In this document: positions 46,192 through 55,869 of the stretch, in pieces | Layout: each line of letters begins with the position of its first letter | How positions within the stretch are numbered: the first letter of the stretch is position 1 | Source: Pseudoalteromonas aurantia | GTDB lineage: Bacteria; Pseudomonadota; Gammaproteobacteria; Enterobacterales; Alteromonadaceae | Assembly: GCF_005886875.1 (NCBI RefSeq) | Contig: NZ_PNBY01000025.1 | Span: 1 to 61,635, forward strand | Length of the DNA: 61,635 nucleotides | Direction of reading: 5' to 3' | Made by a program: the position numbers and the translations under genes | The notes under the pieces: model-generated | What the model saw: only the letters and a program-made list of their open reading frames with translations | Told to the model about the DNA's origin: nothing | Databases searched by the model: none

Positions 46192-46467
46192 TTATGGATT
46201 AACTTGATCTTTTAGACCTTTACCCGCTTTGAAACTTGGGATATTTGCCGCTGCAATTTGTATTTCGTCACCAGTCTGTGGATTACGACCGGTGCGTGCA
46301 GCACGCTCTTTTACAGAGAAAGTACCAAAACCAACCAGTGCAACCGAATCACCATCTTTTAAAGACGTAGTTACAGCACCTGTAAATGCTTCAAGAGCAC
46401 GAGCTGCTGCTGCTTTAGAAATTTCAGCATCTGCCGCCATTTTTTCTACTAGTTGAGCTTTATTCAT
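46192..46467 (-). CDS. HU-family DNA-binding protein
   Basis: 90-residue histone-like protein that bends and compacts DNA as a dimer, closest by eye to HU-beta ([34 protein letters not shown]). The start ATG 46467 follows AGGAA and gives the standard [11 protein letters not shown]; an upstream in-frame ATG would add six residues. It stands alone rather than downstream of lon, so I leave the symbol open. Confidence 0.94.
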   Translation of the reverse strand: MNKAQLVEKMAADAEISKAAAARALEAFTGAVTTSLKDGDSVALVGFGTFSVKERAARTGRNPQTGDEIQIAAANIPSFKAGKGLKDQVNP

Positions 46468-46668
46468 TATAAGATTCCTATTCATTTATATTTTGCCTGA
46501 GCAAAAGCTATGTTTATGCATTTTAACTAGATGTGCAACCATTTCTTGAGATTTTTCAGAAAAAACCTACGATACTCAGTGATGGCGCGCGTTCATTGCA
46601 CATTTTGCGTTAAATCTAGCCAGCAAATACAAACTACCAAGGCGTTGACAATTAAGCAATACTTTATG

Positions 46669-47178
46669 TTACCGTTGTTGGAATTTTATCACTGCAGTCT
46701 GATAAATAAACTTTGCAAGAGCTGCATAAGTAGCCCACATGGCCCCAAATAAAACCCAATAATGTATCATTGACTCAGAAATAGTGAGAGCACCAAAACG
46801 TGCACCTGCCATATAACTTAATGGACCGAAAACAGCAAAGGCTAAAGCAACCGTCCACCACTTTAAACTTAGCATGAACCTGAATGAATCATTAAACGTT
46901 AATAACAATGCCACCCATAGACCAACCAACCACGTCGGCACAAATGTCGCTTCATAGCTAACAATGCCTATCGATATCGCAATGAATTCGAACAAAAGAG
47001 AAAGCGGTAATAAACATACCAAAATAAAAAAACTGATTTGCCGACTTTGCGCTAATAAAGCCATAAAAAAAATGGCAATCGCTATAATTATTAGCGCTCC
47101 CTCTTGAAGAAAGAGCGCACTAAACCAACTGGTTTGAAATAGAATAAAATTAGTAATTAAGCGTAGCTTTACATTCAT
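46669..47178 (-). CDS. DUF2878 family membrane protein
   Basis: About 169 residues from ATG 47178 (GAGG ten bases upstream), with five or six hydrophobic helices and little else. Start codons at 47187 and 47205 are also in frame. DUF2878 genes are commonly found with cfa and ChrR-type operons; function unknown. Last gene of the sigma-factor operon; its start overlaps the end of cfa by 29 bp. Confidence 0.8.
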   Translation of the reverse strand: MNVKLRLITNFILFQTSWFSALFLQEGALIIIAIAIFFMALLAQSRQISFFILVCLLPLSLLFEFIAISIGIVSYEATFVPTWLVGLWVALLLTFNDSFRFMLSLKWWTVALAFAVFGPLSYMAGARFGALTISESMIHYWVLFGAMWATYAALAKFIYQTAVIKFQQR

Positions 47179-48412
47179 TTGATACATACCTCGGCTTCCT
47201 AGCAACTAAATGCACTGTACTCGTGGCTCTTTGTTTGAAGGCCCCCTCACAGTAACATAAATAAAATAACCATAGACGCTTGAAGCGCTCATCAAATTTA
47301 CTATGATCCAACGTTGGCCATGCATCAATAAACCGCTTGCGCCAATCATATAACGTCCTTGCATAGTGCAACCCAATATCAGATATCTCATGTACAACCA
47401 TATCTGTGCCACCCTTGATCTGCTTATTCATCTGTTCAATCGAGGGTAAGCAACCACCAGGAAAAATATGTTGTTGAATAAAATCAGAATTTTTTAAGTA
47501 ATGTTCATATCGCTGACATGCAATGGTTATAGCTTGAATAAGCATGGCACCAGAAGGCTTGAGTAATGCGTTACATTTTTCAAAAAAACCTGGCAAATAG
47601 CTATGGCCCACAGCCTCTATCATTTCAATAGATACCAACTTGTCATACTTACCAGACAAATCTCTATAATCATGCTTTAGTAGCGTTATTTTATCTTGTA
47701 GACCATGCTGCTCGATAAGATCTACCACATAAGCGTGTTGCTCTTCAGAAATAGTCGTCGTGGTGACATGACAACCATATGTCTTCGCGGCATAAATAGC
47801 AAAAGCCCCCCACCCTGTGCCAATTTCGATAACAGTGTCGGACGCCTCTAAATCTAACTTTTCACAAATTACAGCGAGCTTATTTTCCTGCGCTTGCTCT
47901 AATGTCGCGTCAGTACTCGGATATACTGCGCTTGAATACATCATTTCACGGCTTAAAAATGCGGAGTATAAATCGTTACCAAGATCGTAATGCGCAGCAA
48001 TATTTTTTCTCGACCCAGATTTTGAATTACGATTTTTTAAATGCCCTAGCTTATTAACAAGTCCACTTACTATGGAGAACTTTCTTTCAAAAATGTCTAG
48101 TTGCTTTTGGTTAACTGCAAATATTTCAATTAAGGCGGTTAGATCATCACATTTCCAAAAACCATCTACGTACGCTTCACCGGCACCAACACTGCCACCT
48201 AACGCAAAAGATTTATACATTTGATCATCAACGACGGTAATAGAACACATCAGGTCGCTAGACCAACTACCGAACTCATGTGTCTGTGGACCATCTTTTA
48301 ATGTGATATGCCCAGTTTCTATAGTATTGAAAGCAGCAAAAACCAGCCTTTTATAAACCCCTGTTAGCCACGATGTCGCATTGCGAACTTTTAGATCTGA
48401 TGTATTTTCCAT
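47150..48412 (-). CDS. cfa: Cyclopropane-fatty-acyl-phospholipid synthase family protein
   Basis: SAM-dependent methyltransferase that modifies double bonds of membrane phospholipid acyl chains; 420 residues. Motifs: AHYDLGNDLYSAFLS, MMYSSAVYP, SAM-binding VIEIGTGWGAFAIYAA, SIEMIEAVGHSYLPGFF and the late YDWRKRF. cfa-like genes are known targets of RpoE-ChrR in the singlet-oxygen response, and here it is in the operon of that sigma factor. Confidence 0.94.
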   Translation of the reverse strand: MENTSDLKVRNATSWLTGVYKRLVFAAFNTIETGHITLKDGPQTHEFGSWSSDLMCSITVVDDQMYKSFALGGSVGAGEAYVDGFWKCDDLTALIEIFAVNQKQLDIFERKFSIVSGLVNKLGHLKNRNSKSGSRKNIAAHYDLGNDLYSAFLSREMMYSSAVYPSTDATLEQAQENKLAVICEKLDLEASDTVIEIGTGWGAFAIYAAKTYGCHVTTTTISEEQHAYVVDLIEQHGLQDKITLLKHDYRDLSGKYDKLVSIEMIEAVGHSYLPGFFEKCNALLKPSGAMLIQAITIACQRYEHYLKNSDFIQQHIFPGGCLPSIEQMNKQIKGGTDMVVHEISDIGLHYARTLYDWRKRFIDAWPTLDHSKFDERFKRLWLFYLCYCEGAFKQRATSTVHLVARKPRYVSNECKATLNY

Positions 48413-48416
48413 GTTC

Positions 48417-49142
48417 TTATCCTGGGTGCCCTATAAACGGCACTTTTTTCAAAAATAGTTTTAATGCCTGCCAGTAGATCCCTTTACAAATTGAAACTGT
48501 CATAGCTGGAAAGCGTCTAATTACTTTACTGACATTCGCTGATGTTAATGCATGTCGTTTAAGTCGTAATGTTGCATCAAAAATTAACATATCGTCTTTT
48601 TTATTTTCAATATGTATTAATGTACTCTTATCTGGATTTCGAACAGTCCAATGATAATTCATGTCCAAATCCATGAAAGGAGATACGTGAAAGACTTTTT
48701 TAAAGTTCACTTTTCTATTCAAATATACGAGATAACAATGGCACTCATTCCAGGGAGTATTGCTAACCTCTGCAACCATATGTGTATAGTTGCCGTGTGC
48801 ATCACTAAAAAAGTAAAAGTTGACTGGACTGAAATAAATACCAAAACACCTAACTTGACAAAGCATCATCACGCGTTCAGAACAAGCTGGTTGCCCTAGC
48901 ATCTCACTAACACTTAGTGCCCTCTCTTTTAAACTGCCTTTATGGCTTTTTAAATAATCCGATTGATTAAATTTAAGTGCCTTAAAGCCTTTAGTGCCAA
49001 GCCATGGATGCACAGAATCAAGCCTGTCAGCCTCATCTAAGTCTATCCAAGCCATGTACATAGGGTACTTGAATGTATGTTTTTTTGGGTGCGAACGGCG
49101 ATGCCTAATATCTCCTAAATAGAGCGCACTGTTGAGGGCCAT
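48417..49142 (-). CDS. DUF1365 family protein
   Basis: 241 residues from ATG 49142. Recognised by [32 protein letters not shown], the central [14 protein letters not shown] and [12 protein letters not shown]. The family nearly always accompanies cfa and the FAD protein next door; proposed roles are in fatty-acid modification, but the reaction is not established. It begins one base after the upstream gene's stop. Confidence 0.9.
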   Translation of the reverse strand: MALNSALYLGDIRHRRSHPKKHTFKYPMYMAWIDLDEADRLDSVHPWLGTKGFKALKFNQSDYLKSHKGSLKERALSVSEMLGQPACSERVMMLCQVRCFGIYFSPVNFYFFSDAHGNYTHMVAEVSNTPWNECHCYLVYLNRKVNFKKVFHVSPFMDLDMNYHWTVRNPDKSTLIHIENKKDDMLIFDATLRLKRHALTSANVSKVIRRFPAMTVSICKGIYWQALKLFLKKVPFIGHPG

Positions 49143-49143
49143 G

Positions 49144-50397
49144 TTAAAAATATATCCCGAATTGCTTTGCAACGTCTACTGCACTTTTGACGCCATCTTC
49201 GTGAAATCCATTAAACCAATATGCTCCGCAGAAATAGCTGTGTTGTTTACCATCAATCAAAGGCTTTTTCTTTTGTGCCTCGATACTTATTTGATTAAAT
49301 ACTGGGTGGTGATATTTAAACTTACGCAGCACCATACTCTCATCTATTCCTTTATCGTAGTTAAGCGTGACACAGAATGGGATTTTACTCTCAATCCCTT
49401 GTAAGATATTCATTTGATAAGTTACAACCGCAGCGTTATCAATGGCTCCGTCAAGGTAATAGTTCCAACTTGCCCATGCCGCATGCCTCTTTGGCAACAT
49501 CGCTTGGTCAGTGTGTAAAATAACTGAATTCTCAGTATATGGAATACTGCCTAAGACTTTACGCTCATCAGCCGATGGGTTTTCTAATAGAGCAAGCGCT
49601 TGGTCCGAGTGACATGCAAATACCACTTTATCGAATACATGCTCAGTCTCATCAGCCATTATGATCACAACGCCGTTATCATTGCGACGCACTGTTTTAA
49701 TGTCTGCATTTAACTGAATGTTATCTTTAAACGCACCGACTAATGGCTCTATATAAGAACGAGAACCACCTGGAATTACATACCACTGAGGTCTATTTGT
49801 GATGTCTAATAATCCGTGATTAAAGAAAAACTTAACAAAGAATTCTATTTCAAAATCTTCCATTTCCTTAATACTTGTTGACCAGATCGCAGCACCCATG
49901 GGCAATATGTAATGCGTTTTGAAAAAATCATTAAAACCATGCTGACTTAAAAGCTCGCCCAAGATAGATAGGTCACCATATTGCTTTTTCGCAAAGAGTG
50001 CTTTACACACCCTATTGAAGCGAACAATATCATATAATAGCCGCCAGAACTTAGGTCGCACTATATTTCGCTTTTGTGCAAAAAGTGATGCCAGAGTATG
50101 ACCGTTATACTCAAACTTAGTCCGTGTATTTTGAACACTAAAACTCATTTGCGTTGGTTGCCTAGAGACACCAATTTCACTAAGCAATTTTTCGAATTTA
50201 GGATAAGTTCGGTCATTAAATACAATAAAGCCCGTATCAACCGCATACTCCTTACCTTCTAATTCAACGTCGACTGTCGCAGTATGTCCACCAATGTAAT
50301 CATTTTTCTCAAATATGGTGACTTTATTTTCCTTGTTTAAAAGGTAGGCAGCTGTCATACCCGATATGCCAGAACCAATTATTGCTATACTATTCAT
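49144..50397 (-). CDS. FAD-dependent amine-oxidase-like protein
   Basis: 417 residues. The N-terminal dinucleotide-binding motif [18 protein letters not shown] is followed by the FAD signature [17 protein letters not shown], then [12 protein letters not shown] and a C-terminal [18 protein letters not shown]. It belongs to the NAD(P)/FAD oxidoreductase group found with cfa and DUF1365; the substrate is probably a lipid acyl chain (inference from context). It overlaps the SDR gene by 4 bp. Confidence 0.9.
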   Translation of the reverse strand: MNSIAIIGSGISGMTAAYLLNKENKVTIFEKNDYIGGHTATVDVELEGKEYAVDTGFIVFNDRTYPKFEKLLSEIGVSRQPTQMSFSVQNTRTKFEYNGHTLASLFAQKRNIVRPKFWRLLYDIVRFNRVCKALFAKKQYGDLSILGELLSQHGFNDFFKTHYILPMGAAIWSTSIKEMEDFEIEFFVKFFFNHGLLDITNRPQWYVIPGGSRSYIEPLVGAFKDNIQLNADIKTVRRNDNGVVIIMADETEHVFDKVVFACHSDQALALLENPSADERKVLGSIPYTENSVILHTDQAMLPKRHAAWASWNYYLDGAIDNAAVVTYQMNILQGIESKIPFCVTLNYDKGIDESMVLRKFKYHHPVFNQISIEAQKKKPLIDGKQHSYFCGAYWFNGFHEDGVKSAVDVAKQFGIYF

Positions 50398-51104
50398 CGT
50401 GATAATCCTTTAGCTATTACTTTCCACATACCAAATGGTAATAATTGGAATAACTTCATTATTATTGTAAATCGTTTAGGGAAGTGTATGTCTCTTTTGC
50501 GCTTTTCAACGCCTTTTTTTATGTATATGGCTGCTTCATCAACCGTTACAGCCATTGGCATTGGGAAATCGTTCTTGTCTGTTAAAGGCGTTTTAACAAA
50601 CCCAGGATGTACAACGCTGACATCTATATCCTTTAAGTCTACCGCCAACGTTTGTGCCAAATATGTCACCGCAGCTTTCGATGCACCATAAGCCTGCGCG
50701 CGCGGAAGAGCTAAAAACGCAGCACTGGAACTTACTATAACTAGCTGCCCTCCTGGTTCAACCTTTTTAAGTAATGCATCTAGGCAATAACCAATAGAGA
50801 GAAGGTTGACACGAACAACACGCTCAAATAGCACACTATCAAAATTACGAGCATCATCAATATATTCACAGTTGCCTGCATTTAGAACCAAAATGTCTAT
50901 ACTATCTATTGATGATGTTTTCAGTTTTATGTCGTTTATATCGGTTACATCAAATTGAAGCGGCGTTATATTATCAAACGTATTATAGTGATTCAGTACT
51001 TCGACATTTCTCCCACACGCATAAACATGGGCATGTTTTTGATAAATTTCTACCAGTCCTTTTCCTATACCAGAGGTCGCACCAGTTATTAGTATTTTTT
51101 TCAT
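50394..51104 (-). CDS. Short-chain dehydrogenase/reductase
   Basis: 236-residue Rossmann-fold oxidoreductase. Cofactor motif ITGATSGIGKGL, NAG motif LVLNAGNCEY, catalytic Ser in IVSSSAAF and YGASKAAV (Tyr and Lys). The C-terminal tail is hydrophobic (LFQLLPFGMWKVIAKG) and may contact the membrane. Part of the sigma-factor operon; substrate unknown. Confidence 0.92.
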   Translation of the reverse strand: MKKILITGATSGIGKGLVEIYQKHAHVYACGRNVEVLNHYNTFDNITPLQFDVTDINDIKLKTSSIDSIDILVLNAGNCEYIDDARNFDSVLFERVVRVNLLSIGYCLDALLKKVEPGGQLVIVSSSAAFLALPRAQAYGASKAAVTYLAQTLAVDLKDIDVSVVHPGFVKTPLTDKNDFPMPMAVTVDEAAIYIKKGVEKRKRDIHFPKRFTIIMKLFQLLPFGMWKVIAKGLSR

Positions 51105-51529
51105 GCGTCTGAAGCCCTTTTATCAACTAACTTCACCAAAAAGCCGAGAATTGGGATCTGCCGATAAAGAAGCGAACCAACGTCAAAGTAATCTCTATGA
51201 TGCACAACTTTTCCACCCAAAAAAGTAAGCTTGCTATGTCCGTCTACTACAATCTCGTTACCTGAATTCAGTTTTGGGTGGCAATAACGCATTTGCCAAT
51301 ACACAAACCCATTACTATCTTTTGTATAACGATCTGTTATATCAAATTCTATAGATTGAACATTGACATAAAGGTGTTGAAAATACTCTGTTAGCTCACC
51401 GAGCCCTTCGACAACATGAAGCGGGTCGATAAATACAATATCTGGATGATATACATCAGCGAGAACCGATAAATTATCGGCTCTCAGAACATCATACATA
51501 CCAATAAACTTCTCTAAAATAGGCTCCAT
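51101..51529 (-). CDS. NTF2-like (SnoaL-type) protein
   Basis: 142 residues from ATG 51529, two bases after the photolyase stop. The cone-shaped NTF2-like fold is suggested by FIGMYDVLRADNLSVLADVYHPDIVFIDPLHVVEG and GKVVHHRDYFDVG. Function in this operon is unknown; such proteins bind or isomerise small hydrophobic ligands. It overlaps the SDR gene by 4 bp. Confidence 0.85.
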   Translation of the reverse strand: MEPILEKFIGMYDVLRADNLSVLADVYHPDIVFIDPLHVVEGLGELTEYFQHLYVNVQSIEFDITDRYTKDSNGFVYWQMRYCHPKLNSGNEIVVDGHSKLTFLGGKVVHHRDYFDVGSLLYRQIPILGFLVKLVDKRASDA

Positions 51530-51530
51530 A

Positions 51531-52919
51531 CTATACCTTAAATGCGTCCAATGCGCGTTGCCTTGCCTCTTTATGCTCAACAATCGCTGGTAAATAATTA
51601 ATAGATGATGCCAAGGTTATAAACTCATGAGGAAAATGAATAAATTTACTTGGTACATCAGCGAGTTCTGGCACATATGTACGAATGAAATCACCGTCAG
51701 GATCAAACTTTTTGCTTTGCGTAATAGGGTTAAAAATCCTGAAATATGGCTGAGCGTCACACCCTGTGCTAGCTGCCCATTGCCAGCCTCCATTATTACT
51801 TGCTAAATCACCATCTATGAGCTTTGCCATGAAATAGCGTTCGCCCTTTCTCCAATCTATTAACAGGTGCTTTGTCAAAAAGCTCGCGACTATCATGCGC
51901 AAGCGGTTATGCATCCACCCAGTTTGATTAAGCTGCCGCATTGCTGCATCAACAATCGGGTAGCCAGTCTCTCCCTGACACCATGCACGGAACGAGTGCT
52001 CATCCTCATTCCAAATCACTGCGTCATACTTTTTATTAAAGTTTTTGTATTTACATAGACTCGGGTACGCAACAATCAAGTGGCGATAAAACTCACGCCA
52101 AATTAACTCGTTTATCCAGGTAAACTCTTCCCTACTGGGTGTTTGCAAAATATCAGGGTAATGACACTGCACTTCAGCTAACAGCTGCTTCACAGATATT
52201 GCGCCAATAGCTAGGTATGGACTTAACCCCGATGTCCCTTTTATACTAGGAATATCTCGATGAGCGTGATAACTAACACACTTAGTAGCAACAAAGTGAC
52301 TCGCAACTCCAGCTAAACTTTCATCGTCTACTGGCCATTTAATAGAGCTGCTATCGCCGATTAAGCATTCTGGGGTAGACCAGCTTAATGCAGGGACCAT
52401 TTTATCTTCTAAAGGCCAGCGAGGGATAATAAATTGCTGACGTTCAAATAGCTTTAACCATGCTTTTTTAAAAGGCGTAAAAACCTTAAACATTTCATCA
52501 TTTTTAGTCAGTACAGATCCAGGTTTAGCTATTACATCTCCATCAAATAATGTCAGGGCGATACCAATCGACATACACTCGCTGTCGCGAGCGCGTTCGT
52601 TCACTTCATATTCTTTATTCGCGTAAACCTCTTCTATTTGATATGACGCACAAACTGATTGTAATCGTGCAGGTATGTCGCAGAATGAATCGACCACCTC
52701 TATGTGCATCTTTATCCCATATTGTGCGAGCTTATTTCCCAAATAAGCAACTCGCCTTTTAATCAAATCTAATTGTATTGGCGCTATACCATGCTTGTCT
52801 CGCCATTGCTGCTCACACATAAAAAACAGCGCCACTTGGGCGCCGTTTTCAACTGCTTCAATCAAGGCTTCATTTCCGAAATAACGTAAATCTCGTCGAA
52901 ACCAAAACGCAATTTTCAT
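51531..52919 (-). CDS. phrB: Deoxyribodipyrimidine photolyase
   Basis: Blue-light enzyme that splits cyclobutane pyrimidine dimers; 462 residues. The N-terminal antenna domain starts IAFWFRRDLRYFGNEAL. The FAD domain has GTSGLSPYLAIGAISVKQ, EFTWINELIWREFYRHL, WCQGETGYPIVDAAMRQLNQTGWMHNRLRM and NNGGWQWAASTGCDAQPYFRIFNP. Placement behind rpoE-chrR couples repair to photo-oxidative stress. It overlaps the DUF523/DUF1722 gene by one base. Confidence 0.95.
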   Translation of the reverse strand: MKIAFWFRRDLRYFGNEALIEAVENGAQVALFFMCEQQWRDKHGIAPIQLDLIKRRVAYLGNKLAQYGIKMHIEVVDSFCDIPARLQSVCASYQIEEVYANKEYEVNERARDSECMSIGIALTLFDGDVIAKPGSVLTKNDEMFKVFTPFKKAWLKLFERQQFIIPRWPLEDKMVPALSWSTPECLIGDSSSIKWPVDDESLAGVASHFVATKCVSYHAHRDIPSIKGTSGLSPYLAIGAISVKQLLAEVQCHYPDILQTPSREEFTWINELIWREFYRHLIVAYPSLCKYKNFNKKYDAVIWNEDEHSFRAWCQGETGYPIVDAAMRQLNQTGWMHNRLRMIVASFLTKHLLIDWRKGERYFMAKLIDGDLASNNGGWQWAASTGCDAQPYFRIFNPITQSKKFDPDGDFIRTYVPELADVPSKFIHFPHEFITLASSINYLPAIVEHKEARQRALDAFKV

Positions 52920-53878
52920 TATATACCAAACCTCAACTTTAATTCATTCGGATAAGGATTAAAATATACCTGTTTCGCCAAGTACTCATTGCCATGCACC
53001 GTCAAATGGTGCTTTATCAGTGTCAGTGGTACGTATAAAGGTACTATACCTGCTCGGTAATGATCAATAGCCTCGCACATCTCGCGCTTTTCAACCTTAG
53101 ACAGAAAATTTTTAAAATAGCCCTGCAAATGACTTAACGTGTTTGCTTGGTTTTTCCGAGACGCAGGTCTAGACAAGCCCTTCATCAACCCGCCTATATA
53201 CTCTTCTTTAACTTCATCAAGGTCTCGTCCTGCTGCATGTCCTAACAGCTTACCAAGTGCTTTGTATGATTCATAATTATGACTCATCAACAAATACTTA
53301 TGCTGCGCATGAAACTGAGTGAGTTCATGAACACCAACACAATCGAGGTTTAACTCTTGCCAATGCTTGTATACATATACACGAGTGACGAAATTCTCTC
53401 TCAAATGTGGATCGCTCAATCTACCGTTTTCTTCACACGGCAAGTTTGGGTTATGCTTCATCACCTGAGCAGCAAAAAAACCAACACCTTCTGAAGAATT
53501 ACCTGTTCCAGCTTCGTTGTAGACCTTTACTCTCTCCATACCGCAACTTGGACTTTTAGCGCAAAATACAAAACCAGACAATTCCTTTGCTTGCTCGTGA
53601 GCGACGGTTTTACCATATTCAGTCAACTTTTCGCCTACTTCCCCAGAACCATCTGGACGACACACTTTTATCGTATCTCCAACCCTAACCTGTCGGATTG
53701 TGGCGCGCGGTATTGACATTCCGACCGCAACCTCTGGACAAAACTTTTTGTATTCTACATAGTTACCCAGCTCATCCATACAGAAATTCGAACGCTTGTG
53801 ACCCGTATCAAAGCGAACCTTATCCCCAGCTAAACATGCGCTAATACCAATTTGTATTGGTGATTCGAAAATCCGCAT
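52919..53878 (-). CDS. DUF523 / DUF1722 two-domain protein (YbgA-like)
   Basis: 319 residues from ATG 53878 (AGGAG seven bases upstream; a GTG two codons earlier is too close). N-terminal DUF523: IGISACLAGDKVRFDTGHKR, with conserved cysteines and FCAKSPSCGMERV. C-terminal DUF1722 (about 190-319): ELTQFHAQHKYLLMSHN. Its YbgA-type half commonly neighbours photolyase genes, as in E. coli. Molecular function unknown. Confidence 0.9.
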   Translation of the reverse strand: MRIFESPIQIGISACLAGDKVRFDTGHKRSNFCMDELGNYVEYKKFCPEVAVGMSIPRATIRQVRVGDTIKVCRPDGSGEVGEKLTEYGKTVAHEQAKELSGFVFCAKSPSCGMERVKVYNEAGTGNSSEGVGFFAAQVMKHNPNLPCEENGRLSDPHLRENFVTRVYVYKHWQELNLDCVGVHELTQFHAQHKYLLMSHNYESYKALGKLLGHAAGRDLDEVKEEYIGGLMKGLSRPASRKNQANTLSHLQGYFKNFLSKVEKREMCEAIDHYRAGIVPLYVPLTLIKHHLTVHGNEYLAKQVYFNPYPNELKLRFGI

Positions 53879-53888
53879 ATTCACTCTC

Positions 53889-54539
53889 CTAATAGATTAA
53901 ATTACCGATTGGGTTCAACAGCTTACTCAAGCCCTTGTTGAAATGTAGTGCACTATTAACCAGTGTGAAACACAAACACCCATCCTGAGTCTTAGGAGTA
54001 TGGGTGTGTCTGCCGTCTAACCAAATGAAATCGCCAGCAACGTAGCTTCCAGACTCATCTTCGAAACTGCCTTCTAACAATAGCGTTAATTCAAATCCAG
54101 TATGTGTATGATTGGGTATCTCACCACCTGGTGATATCTGCAATAAACTTGCCCTGACATCGCCATCGCCTAAATCAAGCCTTGCTCTCGCTAGTTTACC
54201 TACGTGTGAGAACCCTGAACGAGATAAGGTTGCTATGGCTCTTGGAACAACAGCTTTAGACCCATGATACTCAATAAGCTCATGTTCGTACTGTTTTACA
54301 AGCTCAACTGCCTTGTCTTCTGTTATATTAGAAATCATTTGTGAAAAGTCGAAGTCTAGATCTAACGCATCACTATCTGAAAACAACTCTTGACCACATA
54401 GCGCTTCATTTTTTGCTACCTGCTTTGCACAACACGGGCACATTTCAACATGGGCAGAAACAGCGATACTTAACGATTCAGGTAATGTGCCTTGTGAAAA
54501 CTGCATCAACATCTCTGCTGTTGGATGATGTTTAATCAT
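53889..54539 (-). CDS. chrR: ChrR-family anti-sigma factor
   Basis: 216 residues. The N-terminal zinc anti-sigma domain carries HPTAEMLMQFSQGTLP and HVEMCPCCAKQ (His and Cys ligands). The C-terminal cupin domain (about 110-200) has SPGGEIPNHTHTGFELTLLLEGSF and DFIWLDGRHTHTP. In the studied system ChrR holds RpoE inactive until singlet oxygen appears. It overlaps the sigma gene by 8 bp, fitting a 1:1 pair. Confidence 0.92.
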   Translation of the reverse strand: MIKHHPTAEMLMQFSQGTLPESLSIAVSAHVEMCPCCAKQVAKNEALCGQELFSDSDALDLDFDFSQMISNITEDKAVELVKQYEHELIEYHGSKAVVPRAIATLSRSGFSHVGKLARARLDLGDGDVRASLLQISPGGEIPNHTHTGFELTLLLEGSFEDESGSYVAGDFIWLDGRHTHTPKTQDGCLCFTLVNSALHFNKGLSKLLNPIGNLIY

Positions 54540-55155
54540 GGCTATCTCCCATTTCTGCTCTAAGTTTTTGGAGCGCTAAACGTAAGCGCGATTTGACGGT
54601 ACCGACTGGAATGTTCAATTGTTCCGCCAGTTGTTCTTGTGACATTTCTTGAAAATATACGCCTTTAACAACTTCTTGCTGTGCGACTGGTAAACAGCTT
54701 ATATACTTCTGTATCTGCTTGTCCTGCAGGTGATCTTTAAAGCCATCATCGTATGATTGACTCTCTTGGAGAGTAGGCCAAATTTCTTCACTAATATGTT
54801 CTTCCTTTTTACTCTTTAACTTGCGTAGAGCGTCAAACGAAGCGTTTCTCATCACAGTGTAAACCCACGTAGTTGCAGCTCCTTTATCTTTATTGTATAA
54901 GTGAGCCTTTCGCCAAACGGATGTCATCGTATCTTGCACAAGTTCCATTGCCATTGCTTCTGAACCATATTGCTTTACACCAAACCGCTTTATTTTTGGT
55001 GCGAAGTACTTAAATAGCGTAGCAAATGCTACCTTATCACGCTGATCAGCTACTTCTACAAGTGCTTCTGATAACGCTTGTGTAGGTGTATCGTCCATAC
55101 TTTTACTTTGCCCAGACTCTAGCGATACAGCTGTAGTCGGTGATTGGCTAACCAT
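54532..55155 (-). CDS. rpoE: ECF sigma factor, RpoE of the ChrR-controlled group
   Basis: 207 residues. Sigma region 2: FATLFKYFAPKIKRFGVKQYGS...AMELVQDTMTSVWRKAHLYNKDKGAATTWVYTVMRNASFDALRK (residues continuous apart from the gap shown). Region 4: LPVAQQEVVKGVYFQEMSQEQLAEQLNIPVGTVKSRL. The partner ChrR and operon content place it in the ECF group that answers photo-oxidative stress, not the envelope-stress RpoE. A matching promoter lies just upstream, so it probably activates itself. Confidence 0.92.
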   Translation of the reverse strand: MVSQSPTTAVSLESGQSKSMDDTPTQALSEALVEVADQRDKVAFATLFKYFAPKIKRFGVKQYGSEAMAMELVQDTMTSVWRKAHLYNKDKGAATTWVYTVMRNASFDALRKLKSKKEEHISEEIWPTLQESQSYDDGFKDHLQDKQIQKYISCLPVAQQEVVKGVYFQEMSQEQLAEQLNIPVGTVKSRLRLALQKLRAEMGDSHD

Positions 55156-55187
55156 AACTTATGTCCCATTCGACCTCTAATTTTTAT

Positions 55188-55217
55188 ACATTACGCACAA
55201 CCAAATCAAACCGATCA
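55188..55217 (-). promoter_or_regulatory. ECF-type promoter before rpoE-chrR
   Basis: On the minus strand TGATCGG (55217-55211), 17 bp, TAATGT (55193-55188), 32 bases before the rpoE start codon. TGATC-type -35 elements are those known for ChrR-controlled RpoE. The -35 overlaps the stop end of the Lon-N gene. Confidence 0.65.
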
Positions 55218-55796
55218 CTCTGCTTCAATTAAAATAGTATGAAGGAAGTTAGTGACTTGGTCAAAGCTCTGCGCTGACTTAAGCTTTTCTTTCTGACTTG
55301 TCTCCATAGGCAAAAGCTCTAACCATCTGGAAGCAACCCACACAGGTCTGGTAAATGATTTTTCTTGATACAAAGAATCTAAGTGCGGGTGCCGTTTAAA
55401 AATACTTTCTAGCATAGAAGACAACTTAGCATCACAGTCGGATATTTCATCTTCCTTGTAAAACCATAACGGATCATCTATCACTCTAATGTCACCATGC
55501 CTAAGCCCAGTCTCGTCTTGGTGCACATTTTTAATTTTAACTCTATTACGTGCATAAACGTCTATCAAAAGCTGCCCTGCTTCATCTTGTGAAAAATCCA
55601 CAATTTCTACGTAAACACCTTCATTTAATAATGTATCCTCAGTCAATCTAGCCACGGTGCACAGCACAAACCCCGTATTCTGAAGCAACGCTTTTTTTAC
55701 CATTTTCATATACCTGTCTTCAAATATCCGCAAACGTGTGTAGCCTTGCGGTAAAAGAAAAACAGGTAACGGGAAGATTGCTCGGTTCATAAACAT
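55215..55796 (-). CDS. Lon N-terminal-like (substrate-binding domain) protein
   Basis: 193 residues, only the Lon substrate-binding fold with no ATPase or protease: AIFPLPVFLLPQGYTRLRIFEDRYMKMVKKAL is typical, then VEIVDFSQDEAGQLLIDV. Possibly an adaptor that binds unfolded or specific proteins. It lacks a clear ribosome site (an in-frame ATG two codons on is an alternative). A promoter of the same design as that of rpoE lies before it and no terminator separates the two, so it probably belongs to the same stress regulon. Confidence 0.88.
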   Translation of the reverse strand: MFMNRAIFPLPVFLLPQGYTRLRIFEDRYMKMVKKALLQNTGFVLCTVARLTEDTLLNEGVYVEIVDFSQDEAGQLLIDVYARNRVKIKNVHQDETGLRHGDIRVIDDPLWFYKEDEISDCDAKLSSMLESIFKRHPHLDSLYQEKSFTRPVWVASRWLELLPMETSQKEKLKSAQSFDQVTNFLHTILIEAE

Positions 55797-55820
55797 GCTG
55801 TAGTTAAAAAAATATGTAAT

Positions 55821-55850
55821 TCTATACGTCTTAGTTGCTAAACCCGATCA
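55821..55850 (-). promoter_or_regulatory. Second ECF-type promoter, before the Lon-N gene
   Basis: On the minus strand TGATCGG (55850-55844), 17 bp, TATAGA (55826-55821). The -35 and the spacer length are identical to those of the rpoE promoter, and both spacers end in CG followed by TA. It lies 24 bases before ATG 55796. Confidence 0.62.
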
Positions 55851-55869
55851 ATCCATTGTTTGCTTGGAG

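Noticed and set aside
46531..46752. Plus-strand 73-codon frame beside the HU gene
   Set aside because: Antisense to the DUF2878 end and no coding signals; probably chance.
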